The position numbers and the translations under genes are program-made. Below, piece by piece: positions 18,660 through 26,833 of a stretch of DNA of 64,000 nucleotides. The DNA is from Chitinophagaceae bacterium. Its GTDB lineage: Bacteria > Bacteroidota > Bacteroidia > Chitinophagales > Chitinophagaceae. Location: positions 1 through 64,000 of the forward strand of contig JAQBNL010000016.1 in the NCBI GenBank assembly GCA_028288585.1, read 5' to 3'. Position 1 is the first letter of the stretch, and every line of letters starts with the position of its first letter. The notes beneath the pieces are model-generated. The model saw only the letters and a program-made list of their open reading frames with translations. It did not search any database and had not been told where the DNA came from.

Positions 18660-19055
18660 ATGAAATTAAAATTAGCTAACTATTGGAAAAAAATTGCGGG
18701 TATTATCCTTCTATTAGCAATTACTTTTTTAGTTATAAACAAAATTTATAATTTTAATATCGCCAAATCAACCCTGGCTTCGTTTGGGAAAATTTCCTTC
18801 ACGCTGGCTGGATTATTATTTATCATGTCAAAAGAAAAAGTTGAAGATGAATATATAATGAATATCCGGCTACAGTCCTTTTCTTTTTGTTTTTTACTGG
18901 GAATAATTGCATACATGATCGACGAATCTGGCTTACTAAACTTTTTAGGCGGCGAAAATCCACGGGATATGTTTAGATATATCTTAATAGAAATGTTTAC
19001 TTACATCCTGTTTTTTTATGCTATGCTTTACAGAATAATTAAGTTTGAAAAATAA
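18660..19055 (+). CDS. Four-helix membrane protein paired with an HTH regulator
   Basis: This 131-residue protein has four hydrophobic segments (about 12-28, 42-56, 73-87 and 107-124). A conserved-looking polar stretch KEKVEDEYIMNIRLQS follows the second segment. I do not know its function. Its stop overlaps the TTG start of an XRE-type regulator by 11 bases, and the promoter carries a long dyad, so the two act as one self-regulated unit. Such membrane-protein/YozG-like HTH pairs recur in Bacteroidota and Firmicutes. Confidence 0.75.
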   Translation: MKLKLANYWKKIAGIILLLAITFLVINKIYNFNIAKSTLASFGKISFTLAGLLFIMSKEKVEDEYIMNIRLQSFSFCFLLGIIAYMIDESGLLNFLGGENPRDMFRYILIEMFTYILFFYAMLYRIIKFEK

Positions 19056-19251
19056 TCTTAAAGAAATACGGGAGAAAAATAATTTAACACAGGAAGCTCT
19101 TGCTAACTTGGTGTTTGTAAGCAGGCAAACAATTATTTCTATTGAAAAGGAATATTATGTTCCCACTACGCCACTTGCATTAAAACTTGCTCAAATTTTA
19201 AAAATAAAAGTTGAAGAGCTTTTTATTTTAGAAAAGACTGACTGGAAATAA
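19045..19251 (+). CDS. XRE/YozG-like helix-turn-helix regulator
   Basis: This 68-residue protein is nearly all a Cro/CI helix-turn-helix: LKEIREKNNLTQEALANLVFVSRQTIISIEKEYYVPTT. It starts at a TTG overlapping the end of the upstream membrane-protein gene, which suggests translational coupling. There is no effector domain, so signalling may come through the partner membrane protein. The dyad at 18622-18657 is the natural candidate operator. Confidence 0.85.
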   Translation: MKNNLKEIREKNNLTQEALANLVFVSRQTIISIEKEYYVPTTPLALKLAQILKIKVEELFILEKTDWK

Positions 19252-19279
19252 AGCTCATAAGTTCATACAACAATAATCA

Positions 19280-19287
19280 TAGTTTTG
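19280..19287 (+). promoter_or_regulatory. -7 promoter box for the NYN-LOTUS gene
   Basis: TAGTTTTG fits TAnnTTTG and ends 16 bases before the ATG at 19304, in a gap of about 50 bases. Confidence 0.45.
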
Positions 19288-19303
19288 CCATACAATATGT
19301 TTT

Positions 19304-20014
19304 ATGGAAAAAATAAACAGAATAGCTTTGCTGGTTGATGGCGATAATGCACAGCCAAGATTACTCAACCTTGTTTTGGAAGAGGCATCAAAATATGGAA
19401 AGGTAACCATACGCAGGGTTTATGGTGACTGGACAACACCACACATGAATTCCTGGAAAGCACAATTGAATGAAATGGCTTTTAATCCTATTCAAAAATT
19501 TTCATACACGGCAGGCAAAAATTCTACTGACAGTGCATTGATAATTGATGCAATGGATATTCTGCATGATAGTTTGGTAGATGGATTTTGCATTGTAAGT
19601 AGCGACAGTGATTATACAGGCCTTGCCAAGCGTATAAGAGAAGATGGGGTGTTTGTTATGGGAATAGGCGAGAAAAAAACACCCAACGCATTTGTAAAAT
19701 CCTGCGAGATATTTACACATGTTGAGAACCTGGAACCTAAAGTTGAGCAGGAAGAAAAAAAAGTAGTTCACAAAAAAGAAAAAGTTACCGTTGACACAAG
19801 GCTTATCAATAAAGCCTTTGACATGAGCGCCAACGAAAGTAATGAAGTGTATGTGTCTACAATGGGCCTGGCTTTAAGAAAACTTGATCCGAGCTTTGAT
19901 TCAAGAACATACGGCTTTAAAACACTTACACAATTATTCAGCAAGCTTAGGGATTTTGTGGTTGTAGATAATATCGTAAATGGATTGAATAATCCTTTGA
20001 TAAGAAGAAAATAA
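19304..20014 (+). CDS. NYN-domain (LabA/DUF88-type) protein with C-terminal OST-HTH/LOTUS domain
   Basis: This 236-residue protein has an N-terminal PIN-like NYN domain (about 1-145) with acidic residues in LLVDGDNAQ (Asp12, Asp14), NSTDSAL (Asp76) and SSDSDY (Asp101, Asp103), as in metal-dependent ribonucleases. A charged linker rich in Lys/Glu follows (148-163). The C-terminal region (about 165-236) matches the OST-HTH/LOTUS fold, with LALRKLDPSFDSRTYGFKTLTQL. LOTUS domains bind RNA, including G-quadruplex RNA. A regulatory RNase is a reasonable guess; the RNA target is unknown. Confidence 0.87.
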   Translation: MEKINRIALLVDGDNAQPRLLNLVLEEASKYGKVTIRRVYGDWTTPHMNSWKAQLNEMAFNPIQKFSYTAGKNSTDSALIIDAMDILHDSLVDGFCIVSSDSDYTGLAKRIREDGVFVMGIGEKKTPNAFVKSCEIFTHVENLEPKVEQEEKKVVHKKEKVTVDTRLINKAFDMSANESNEVYVSTMGLALRKLDPSFDSRTYGFKTLTQLFSKLRDFVVVDNIVNGLNNPLIRRK

Positions 20015-20018
20015 TTCC

Positions 20019-20106
20019 TAAGAGAACAAGGAGGTAAGAGAAGAAAAAAGAGCTCTCTTTTCTTCTCTTTCAACTCTTTTTATCTCTTCAACTCTTTTAT
20101 CTCTTA
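20019..20106. repeat. Long imperfect palindrome between convergent genes
   Basis: TAAGAG at 20019 pairs with CTCTTA ending at 20106, and the centre pairs GAGAAG with CTTCTC around AAAAAAGAGCTCTCTTTT. The right arm contains CAACTCTTTT twice, giving an 8-9 bp internal period. It includes the stop codon of the DNA glycosylase gene and probably terminates both convergent genes. Confidence 0.65.
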
Positions 20107-20700
20107 GCTATCCTTCCATCCCCACAAATACCTGCAGGCGTATGTACGATACGGAGACCACTTAGCAGATATTTGCAGCATCTTTTCTTTCATTAATTTT
20201 TTATCGGAACTATCAAGCTTATACAGTTTTGTAATTGATTGCTGAATGCCAAGATCATCAACTGCAAAAACATCTTCCCGGCCTAAGGTGAACATCAGTA
20301 TCATTTCTACCGTCCACCTGCCAACACCTTTTATTTGTGTAAGCAGGTCAATAACTTCTTCATTACTCATTTTATGTAACCGGGCATCAGTAAGATTATT
20401 CTCTACAAAAAATTTGCATACGTTGTGAACGTAACTGGCTTTGGCATTGGAAAAACCAATGCTCCGAAATTTCTCCACCGGTATTTCTAATATTTCTTTA
20501 GCGGTTGGTTCTTTTTTCCCAAACAGATCTAAAAAACGATTGAATATTACTTTTGCAACCTTTGTGCTTAATTGCTGGCTGATTATGGAAGAACATAAAT
20601 GCAGGTAAACTTTTTTTCTTGATTGCAATATAAATGGCTCTTGCAGCTCAAGGATTTTTTTAAATTTTTTGTCTTTTGAAAGATGTATGATATGATCCAT
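20104..20700 (-). CDS. DNA-3-methyladenine glycosylase II family (HhH-GPD)
   Basis: This 198-residue protein of the HhH-GPD superfamily has the hairpin LLTQIKGVGRWTVEMILMF (about 119-137) and the catalytic aspartate in FAVDDLGIQQ (Asp149), corresponding to Asp238 of AlkA. It removes alkylated bases to start base-excision repair. It is shorter than E. coli AlkA, lacking the N-terminal beta domain, and resembles the small bacterial and yeast MAG1 forms. No iron-sulfur cysteines are seen. On the minus strand it faces the NYN gene and overlaps the shared palindrome. Confidence 0.88.
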   Translation of the reverse strand: MDHIIHLSKDKKFKKILELQEPFILQSRKKVYLHLCSSIISQQLSTKVAKVIFNRFLDLFGKKEPTAKEILEIPVEKFRSIGFSNAKASYVHNVCKFFVENNLTDARLHKMSNEEVIDLLTQIKGVGRWTVEMILMFTLGREDVFAVDDLGIQQSITKLYKLDSSDKKLMKEKMLQISAKWSPYRTYACRYLWGWKDS

Positions 20701-20767
20701 TTTACGAAGATAGGAGGCAATTTAGAAAAGACCGAGAAAGGACTTAGGTAAAAGTTAAAGAAGTGAT

Positions 20768-21520
20768 TTAAAATTTTGAAGGCTGTAATTTTTGCATTAG
20801 TGCTTCTTTGCGGCTTCGGGAAACATCAACCGTAGAACCGTCCGTCATAATAATATATCCGCCTTCGCCTTTTATATATTTAGTGATCTCATTTAAATTG
20901 ATAATGTGCGAATGATGCACTCTCATAAAGGCATAACCTTCCAGCATTTGTTCTGTTTCTTTTAAAGTTCTGGAGACAAGTATTTTTCTTTTGTCAGTTA
21001 AAAAAAATTCTGTGTAATTACTGTTTGATGAGCAACTGATGATTGAACTTATTGGAACCAATTCCAGCCCCTGCATGGTAGGTAATGCAATGCGTTGAAC
21101 AGGAATAGAAGGATGATTTACTTTCTGTAATAAAATTTCTAATTGTTGCGATAAAGTGGCGTTCATTTTCTTTTGCACCTTTTGTACTGCCTTTTCCAAT
21201 TCTTCACGGTCTACCGGTTTTAATAAATAATCCAGGGCGCTGAACTTAATAGCTTTAATAGCATATTGATCGTAGCTGGTGGTGAAGATGAGTTCAAAAT
21301 CAATTTTGGGTAGTTGTTCCAGCAATTGAAAACCATTCATATTGGGCATCTCAATATCAAGAAAAACCAATTGCGGATGAAGAGAAGCAATTTTCTGCAA
21401 TGCTTCTTCACCGGAATAACAAACAGCTGCAACGGACAATTCGGGGCAGCAATCTTTTATCAATATTTGCAATGCCTCACAGCTATGGCGTTCATCATCA
21501 ACAATAAGTGTTGTTATCAT
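20768..21520 (-). CDS. LytTR-family response regulator
   Basis: This 250-residue protein has a receiver domain (1-120) with acid pocket Asp8/Asp9 and phospho-acceptor Asp55 (FLDIEMP). A LytTR DNA-binding domain (about 150-250) carries FMRVHHSHIINLNEI and DGSTVDVSRSRKEAL. Its ATG overlaps the stop of the sensor kinase by four bases, so the two are a co-translated two-component pair. LytTR regulators bind short direct repeats. The target genes are not evident here. Confidence 0.93.
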   Translation of the reverse strand: MITTLIVDDERHSCEALQILIKDCCPELSVAAVCYSGEEALQKIASLHPQLVFLDIEMPNMNGFQLLEQLPKIDFELIFTTSYDQYAIKAIKFSALDYLLKPVDREELEKAVQKVQKKMNATLSQQLEILLQKVNHPSIPVQRIALPTMQGLELVPISSIISCSSNSNYTEFFLTDKRKILVSRTLKETEQMLEGYAFMRVHHSHIINLNEITKYIKGEGGYIIMTDGSTVDVSRSRKEALMQKLQPSKF

Positions 21521-23853
21521 TTTAAAGTTGCTGGTTCGTGAATGTCATCTTTATATTTAATGTGTAATGTAACTTCTGTGCCTGAAATATTTCCTTCATC
21601 ATCTAACACATCTTCGCTATCATAAAAAGTGTGCGCCGTTTTTTCATTATTAAAAAGTGCAAGTCTTTCTGTAGTGATTTTTAATCCAAATGATTTTTGT
21701 TTTTCTCCTGACTTACTTTTTAATTCAGCTGATTTATCTCTTCCGATCCCATTGTCGGTAATGATACAAATAAGTTGGTCGTTCTGCATGCTCATAACTA
21801 CATCCAGCCTGCCTTGTCCATCTTTATGCATGAGCCCATGCCAGATAGCATTTTCACAAAACGGCTGTAATATCATTGGCGGGATATAAATAGTTTCGGG
21901 CTCAATGGTATTTGAAAAAACAATATTATAATCAAAAGAATTGCTGAAGCGAAGGCGCTCCATATCAAGGTACAAGCGCAGCATTTCAATTTCATCACTT
22001 AATGGTATCATAGATAATTGTGAGTTAGTAAGCACCATACGAATTAGCCGTGAAAAACGGGTGAGATAATCAGCTGCTTCGCGGCTTTCGTTCTTAAGAA
22101 TAAATTTATTAATAGAGCTAAGACAATTAAAAACAAAATGCGGATTCATTTGTGCCCTCAGCGCCTGCATTTCAAGTTCTATTCCTTTATGTTGAAGTTC
22201 GGTTTGCTTTTTCTCGCTATCAAGTTTTTCATTTTTCCTTTTTAATGATAGTCCACGGAAAATTAATACCGCTAATATTAAAACCAAAAAAAGCCCTGCA
22301 AGGAGGGCATTTCTAACAAATGATTGCTGTTTTAATTGCTCATCTTTAAGCTTATTCTCTTTATCTGAAAGCGCCAACTGCGATTCTTTCTTTTCATTGA
22401 TAAAAGTTTGTTCTTTTAAGGTTTGATCTTTTATCAATAACTGCTGGTCTTTGATCCTGTTGTCTTTATCAAGTAACGATAACTGGGATTCGCTTTGATT
22501 TTTTAAGAGCAACTGTTCCTTTAGTTGCTGTTCCTTTATCAGGTTATCTTTTTGCAGTAAGCCTAGTTGTGCAGATTTTTTTGCATCTATAGCAGCCTGT
22601 TTATAATTATTTAATCGCCACAGAAATTGGGTATTTAATATAGATTCTTTCAGATTGGTATATTTCTGCAGATATTCATAAGCAAGTTTATAGTTGTTAA
22701 GCGCACGGTATATTATTGCCAACATCCTGTACCCTTCTAATTGATATGGACGGATATTATATTGCTCTGCTTCGTTCACCCCTTCATTAATATACTTTAA
22801 TGCTTCCTTATAATTTTCAACACCTGCATGTGCACTGCCAAAGTCAATTAACAACTTTGAATAGGAGTGAAACTTATTTTCTTTTTTTACTTCAGGTAAT
22901 ATCTCATTAAATAATTTTATAGCCGGGGGATATTCTTTCTTTAATAATAAAACCTGGCCCATGAAATTTTTATAGGAAAATTTTTCCTTTGTCCTCGCCG
23001 GCCATTTATTTAAAATGTTCAACGCTGAATCCGGCTGCTTCATTTTAATATATAGATCTGCTTCTGCATCATCAAACGGGCAGCAAGGTGTATGTGTTGA
23101 TTGATAACTTTTATTTTGCTTCATATAATCGTTAGCGGTTTGAAAATCTCCTGCTGCTACATATAAGTTGGCAATATTTAATAAAGAAAGTTCTACTAAC
23201 TGGTGTCCCCACATTTCATCTCCTGACCCTTTTACAAAAGTAGAATTCGCTGCTGCGAATTTTGTTAGTGTTAATGCATTCTGGCAATAGTCAAAGCCAT
23301 CCTCATAGTTTCCTTTACCGGAAAGCATACCACAAATTTCCCAAAAAACCTGTCCTTCTGCCTGTTTATCTCCTGCTGCTTTGCATGCAGCAGCGGTCTT
23401 TTTTAATGCAGTAATTGCTTCTGCAAAATTCTTTTCCTTGTCAGCACATTGCACGGCTTCAGCGTAACGCCAATAAACTTGTGCAGCTAACGTGTCGGAT
23501 TTTATACCTTCTGCCAGTTTTACTGCCTCCTTTGCATATAACAATGAAAGATCACAGTCTTTGCTCCAGAAATGTGCCCACTCTGAAAGTCTTTTTGCAG
23601 CAAATGCTTTTCCTTTTACAAACCCTATTTTATCGGAGAGATCATAAGCAGCTTTAGCATAATAATACGTGGAGTCAATCATGTCTTTTCCTTTCCATGC
23701 AAAATTAACCTGGTTAACTTCAAGTAATAAAGCAACCTTCCGTTCTCCACTAGCAGTGCTTATTGCTTGTCGCAGGCTATCTGCTGCTCTTGTTTGACTA
23801 AAAGAAAAATTAGATGCCAGCAGTGTGAGTAAAAGCAGATTCAATTTTCTCAT
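21517..23853 (-). CDS. TPR-containing sensor histidine kinase, LytS/YesM (His_kinase) type
   Basis: This 778-residue sensor has a signal peptide (1-20), a large periplasmic region of tetratricopeptide-like helices (about 60-420), a coiled coil (about 425-512), one membrane span (about 515-533) and a cytoplasmic kinase. The kinase phospho-acceptor is His572 in QMNPHFVFNCLSSINK. The ATPase lobe has FCENAIWHGL and TDNGIGRD. The coiled coil repeats a unit resembling LLDKDNRIKDQQL about three times. It is translated ahead of and overlaps its LytTR partner. Ligand unknown; TPRs suggest a protein partner. Confidence 0.92.
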   Translation of the reverse strand: MRKLNLLLLTLLASNFSFSQTRAADSLRQAISTASGERKVALLLEVNQVNFAWKGKDMIDSTYYYAKAAYDLSDKIGFVKGKAFAAKRLSEWAHFWSKDCDLSLLYAKEAVKLAEGIKSDTLAAQVYWRYAEAVQCADKEKNFAEAITALKKTAAACKAAGDKQAEGQVFWEICGMLSGKGNYEDGFDYCQNALTLTKFAAANSTFVKGSGDEMWGHQLVELSLLNIANLYVAAGDFQTANDYMKQNKSYQSTHTPCCPFDDAEADLYIKMKQPDSALNILNKWPARTKEKFSYKNFMGQVLLLKKEYPPAIKLFNEILPEVKKENKFHSYSKLLIDFGSAHAGVENYKEALKYINEGVNEAEQYNIRPYQLEGYRMLAIIYRALNNYKLAYEYLQKYTNLKESILNTQFLWRLNNYKQAAIDAKKSAQLGLLQKDNLIKEQQLKEQLLLKNQSESQLSLLDKDNRIKDQQLLIKDQTLKEQTFINEKKESQLALSDKENKLKDEQLKQQSFVRNALLAGLFLVLILAVLIFRGLSLKRKNEKLDSEKKQTELQHKGIELEMQALRAQMNPHFVFNCLSSINKFILKNESREAADYLTRFSRLIRMVLTNSQLSMIPLSDEIEMLRLYLDMERLRFSNSFDYNIVFSNTIEPETIYIPPMILQPFCENAIWHGLMHKDGQGRLDVVMSMQNDQLICIITDNGIGRDKSAELKSKSGEKQKSFGLKITTERLALFNNEKTAHTFYDSEDVLDDEGNISGTEVTLHIKYKDDIHEPATLK

Positions 23854-24013
23854 AAAAAAGTGAAATGCAGTTTTAGTTAGAAAAGTTATTGGAGAGAATC
23901 AGCATTTCACTGCTAAATTATTTATCAGCGGGGACGGACAGGAGATTGAATGAGTAGTTTACGAAGAATAAAGGACAGTGTGCGATAAGTATTGGTTAGT
24001 TTGATAAAGAATT

Positions 24014-25504
24014 TTATTGTATCTCCCAGCTAATATTTCCATCTTTTTCATCCTTTAATAATATTCCGGCTTCGGTTAATTGATTTCTTATTTTATCTGA
24101 AGTTGCAAAATCTTTATTGGCCCTTGCTTCTTTTCTTATCTCTATTAGTAATTCCATAACATTATTTAAAGCAGGGTTAGTTTCTTTCGAATTTTTTAAT
24201 CCCAAAATATCTTCCAACCAAACTTTAAAAGATGTCTTCATCAATTGAAAAGTGCCGGAAGAAATGGCATCAGCGCTTATGTGACCGTCCTTAATTCCAT
24301 TAATGATGGGAACCATTTCAAAAAAATTAGCCAGCACTTTTGCGGTATTAAAATCATCATTCATAAAATCATCCAGTTCAGCCATAAGCTTCAAGAGAGT
24401 AGCTTCAAGCTCCGCGTTTTCTGCTTGCAGCTTAAAGCTTGCAGCTTGCAGCTTATTCAGCACTTCATATCCTTCCCATAATCGCTTCAATCCCTTTTCT
24501 GCTGCCACCAATGCCTCGCTGCTAAAATCCAGTGTGCTGCGATAATGCGTTTGAAGAATAAAAAAACGAACCGTCATAGGGCTGAATGCCTGCGTAAGCA
24601 ATGGATGATTACCACTGAACAATTCAGTAAGCTTGATCACATTGTTATAACTCTTACCCATTTTTTTACCGGCAATAGTTATCATGTTATTATGCAGCCA
24701 ATACTTTGCAGGGGTTTGATGATTGCAGATGGTGCTTTGTGCAATTTCACTTTCATGATGCGGGAATAGGAGGTCCATTCCGCCGCCATGAATATCGAAC
24801 TCCGCCCCCAAATATTTAGTTGCCATTGCAGAGCACTCAATATGCCATCCCGGGAAACCATCTCCCCACGGGCTTTTCCATCGCATTATATGTTTTGGCG
24901 GCGCTGCTTTCCACAATGCAAAATCAGCTTTATCTCTTTTCTCTTCCTGCCCGTCAAGATTTCTTGTTGTCTCCAGCAAATCTTCAATAACTCTTCCGCT
25001 CAGTTTACCATAATCGTGTGTGGCCGCATATTTTTTTACATCAAAATAAACTGAGCCATTGGATACATAAGCATACCCTTCTTCAATGATCTTTTCTATC
25101 ATGTTGATCTGCTCTACAATATGGCCTGTTGCTGTGGGCTCAATATTGGGGTCAAGCGTATTAAATTCTTTCATTGCCCAATGAAAAAGATTTGTGTATT
25201 TCTGCACCAGTTCCATCGGCTCAATTTTTTCGAGCTGCGCTTTTTTCGAGATCTTATCTTCCGCTTCTCTTCCTTCTTCTTCAAAATGTCCTGCATCAGT
25301 TATGTTGCGCACATACCGTACTTTATACCCCAGGTGCATCAAATACCTGTTCACAATGTCAAAAGTTATGTATGGCCTTGCATGGCCCAAATGGCTTTCG
25401 CCACTTACGGTAGGTCCGCATACATACATACCCACATGGCCTTTTGTAATAGGCTTAAACTCTTCTTTTTTCCTTGTTAGAGAATTATATACTTTAAGAG
25501 ACAT
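24014..25504 (-). CDS. cysS: Cysteinyl-tRNA synthetase
   Basis: This 496-residue class I synthetase has the zinc-site CGPTV near residue 29, the HIGH-type motif HLGHARPY, the WHIECSAM and HHESEIAQ zinc/active-site blocks, and the KMGKS (KMSKS-type) signature. It charges tRNA-Cys in the cytosol. The start at 25504 (MSLKVYNSLTRKKEEF) fits the family. Residues about 351-361 (KLQAASFKLQA) are encoded by a heptanucleotide tandem repeat in the linker between catalytic core and anticodon-binding region. The insertion should be tolerated there. Confidence 0.95.
   Translation of the reverse strand: MSLKVYNSLTRKKEEFKPITKGHVGMYVCGPTVSGESHLGHARPYITFDIVNRYLMHLGYKVRYVRNITDAGHFEEEGREAEDKISKKAQLEKIEPMELVQKYTNLFHWAMKEFNTLDPNIEPTATGHIVEQINMIEKIIEEGYAYVSNGSVYFDVKKYAATHDYGKLSGRVIEDLLETTRNLDGQEEKRDKADFALWKAAPPKHIMRWKSPWGDGFPGWHIECSAMATKYLGAEFDIHGGGMDLLFPHHESEIAQSTICNHQTPAKYWLHNNMITIAGKKMGKSYNNVIKLTELFSGNHPLLTQAFSPMTVRFFILQTHYRSTLDFSSEALVAAEKGLKRLWEGYEVLNKLQAASFKLQAENAELEATLLKLMAELDDFMNDDFNTAKVLANFFEMVPIINGIKDGHISADAISSGTFQLMKTSFKVWLEDILGLKNSKETNPALNNVMELLIEIRKEARANKDFATSDKIRNQLTEAGILLKDEKDGNISWEIQ
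24423..24454 (+). repeat. Heptanucleotide tandem repeat inside cysS
   Basis: GCTTGCA, GCTTAAA, GCTTGCA, GCTTGCA and GCTT follow head to tail with a strict 7-bp period. Two related GCTTCAA words lie about 20-50 bases to the left. The run is in frame within cysS on the minus strand. Confidence 0.88.
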
Positions 25505-25532
25505 TGTAATAAAAATATGAAATTAAAAATTC

Positions 25533-25553
25533 GAAATAAGAAATAAGAAATTT
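25533..25553 (+). repeat. Heptanucleotide repeat upstream of cysS
   Basis: GAAATAA occurs twice and is followed by GAAATTT, again with a 7-bp period, in the AT-rich gap before cysS. The gap 25505-25649 also holds a hairpin (25614-25639, TGAAGAAG/CTTCTTCA) just past the stop of the exo/endonuclease gene that may be a weak terminator. Confidence 0.6.
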
Positions 25554-25649
25554 TAAATATTAAACAGTTAATTAGAATATGCCGCAGGGGCAGCAAGCGC
25601 AGGAGAAATGATATGAAGAAGCTTTATACATCTTCTTCAAAGATAAAAA

Positions 25650-26780
25650 TTATTTTTTCATATGCAAACTAACATCAGCTATAATAGGAAAATGGTCGCT
25701 TAAGTTTTTAGGAATCCGGGTAAACTGTTCTATCATAAATTGTTTACCGGTAAAAATATTATCAATCCTTAATGTTGGGGAAATACCGGAGAATGTTCTT
25801 CCAAAGGCAATTCCCTTTTCCACGAAAGCATTTTGTAATTCATCCCCTATCCTGCAATAGGCATAGGAGTTTGGCACATCATTAAAATCTCCGCAAACAA
25901 TTACCGGGTAGGGGCTTTTATCTATTTCTTCTTTTACCCTGTCTGACTGTGCAGAACGTTTAAGAAACCCATGCTTTAGTTTACTGATAATACTTTTTGA
26001 TTCGGAAAGCGCTGTATCAGTGTTGGTACCCGGGTTATCCAGGTATCTTAAATTACTCTGGGTGAATCTTAAAGATTGCAAATGAATATTAAATATTCTC
26101 ACCGTATCATTATTGGCAATTACATCAATATATTGAAATATTGAATTATAATCGTGCGGAGGCTCGCTGATGGTTTGTTTATTAATTATAGGAAATTTTG
26201 AAAACGTAATAATGCCGAAATGGTGTGCCTGGTCAAAATCCAGCTTGGTTTCGTATGAGTAATAATAGCCGGTGAACTGCAGAATTCTTTTAAAATCTCC
26301 AAGGTAGTTTATAGCCTTGTTATCATCGCCGCCCACCATTTCCTGGAAGCAGGCAATATCTGGCTGGTACTGCCTTACAAGATCCATCATCTTCACTTTT
26401 TTTTCAGGGTGCGTTTTGTATTCCAGTATATCAAAATGTTCCACATTCCAGCTCATTATACGCATGCTGTTCAACGTTTTTTGCCGGTTGAATTTCCCTG
26501 AAAAATGTAAGGGGAAAATATTCTGCACTGCCTTCCAGCAAAAAGCAATCGCTAGCAATGATATTAGCATCCATATTTTTTTTGTGAAAAGCCAGCAGAA
26601 AAAAAAGATAATGAGGGTAAATAAAATATAGGGTAAGCTTAAGGTAAATAATCCAATGAACCACCACCGCTCAGGGTTAAAAAACTTTACATAACTGCCC
26701 AATACAAAGCAAACAGCCGCCACAATATTGCAGATAATTAAAAACCTCTTGGTAACCCTTCTTAAAAATGGTTTTGCCAT
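25650..26780 (-). CDS. Membrane-anchored endonuclease/exonuclease/phosphatase family protein
   Basis: This 376-residue protein has three N-terminal membrane segments (about 14-30, 40-58 and 60-78). An EEP-fold domain follows (about 105-375) with MSWNVEHFD, CFQEMVGGD (metal Glu), FNIHLQSL, VCGDFNDVPNS and SDHFPIIADV (catalytic Asp-His). The fold cleaves phosphodiester or phosphomonoester bonds; substrates range from DNA to phospholipids. It is the last gene of a four-gene minus-strand run with two rhomboids and RlmD, and the rhomboid-rhomboid-EEP order is common in Bacteroidota. Confidence 0.85.
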   Translation of the reverse strand: MAKPFLRRVTKRFLIICNIVAAVCFVLGSYVKFFNPERWWFIGLFTLSLPYILFTLIIFFFCWLFTKKIWMLISLLAIAFCWKAVQNIFPLHFSGKFNRQKTLNSMRIMSWNVEHFDILEYKTHPEKKVKMMDLVRQYQPDIACFQEMVGGDDNKAINYLGDFKRILQFTGYYYSYETKLDFDQAHHFGIITFSKFPIINKQTISEPPHDYNSIFQYIDVIANNDTVRIFNIHLQSLRFTQSNLRYLDNPGTNTDTALSESKSIISKLKHGFLKRSAQSDRVKEEIDKSPYPVIVCGDFNDVPNSYAYCRIGDELQNAFVEKGIAFGRTFSGISPTLRIDNIFTGKQFMIEQFTRIPKNLSDHFPIIADVSLHMKK

Positions 26781-26833
26781 TAGCGGTAAGCCTGATTTAT
26801 GATTTGTATTGGTAAGTTACTGGATAGATATAA

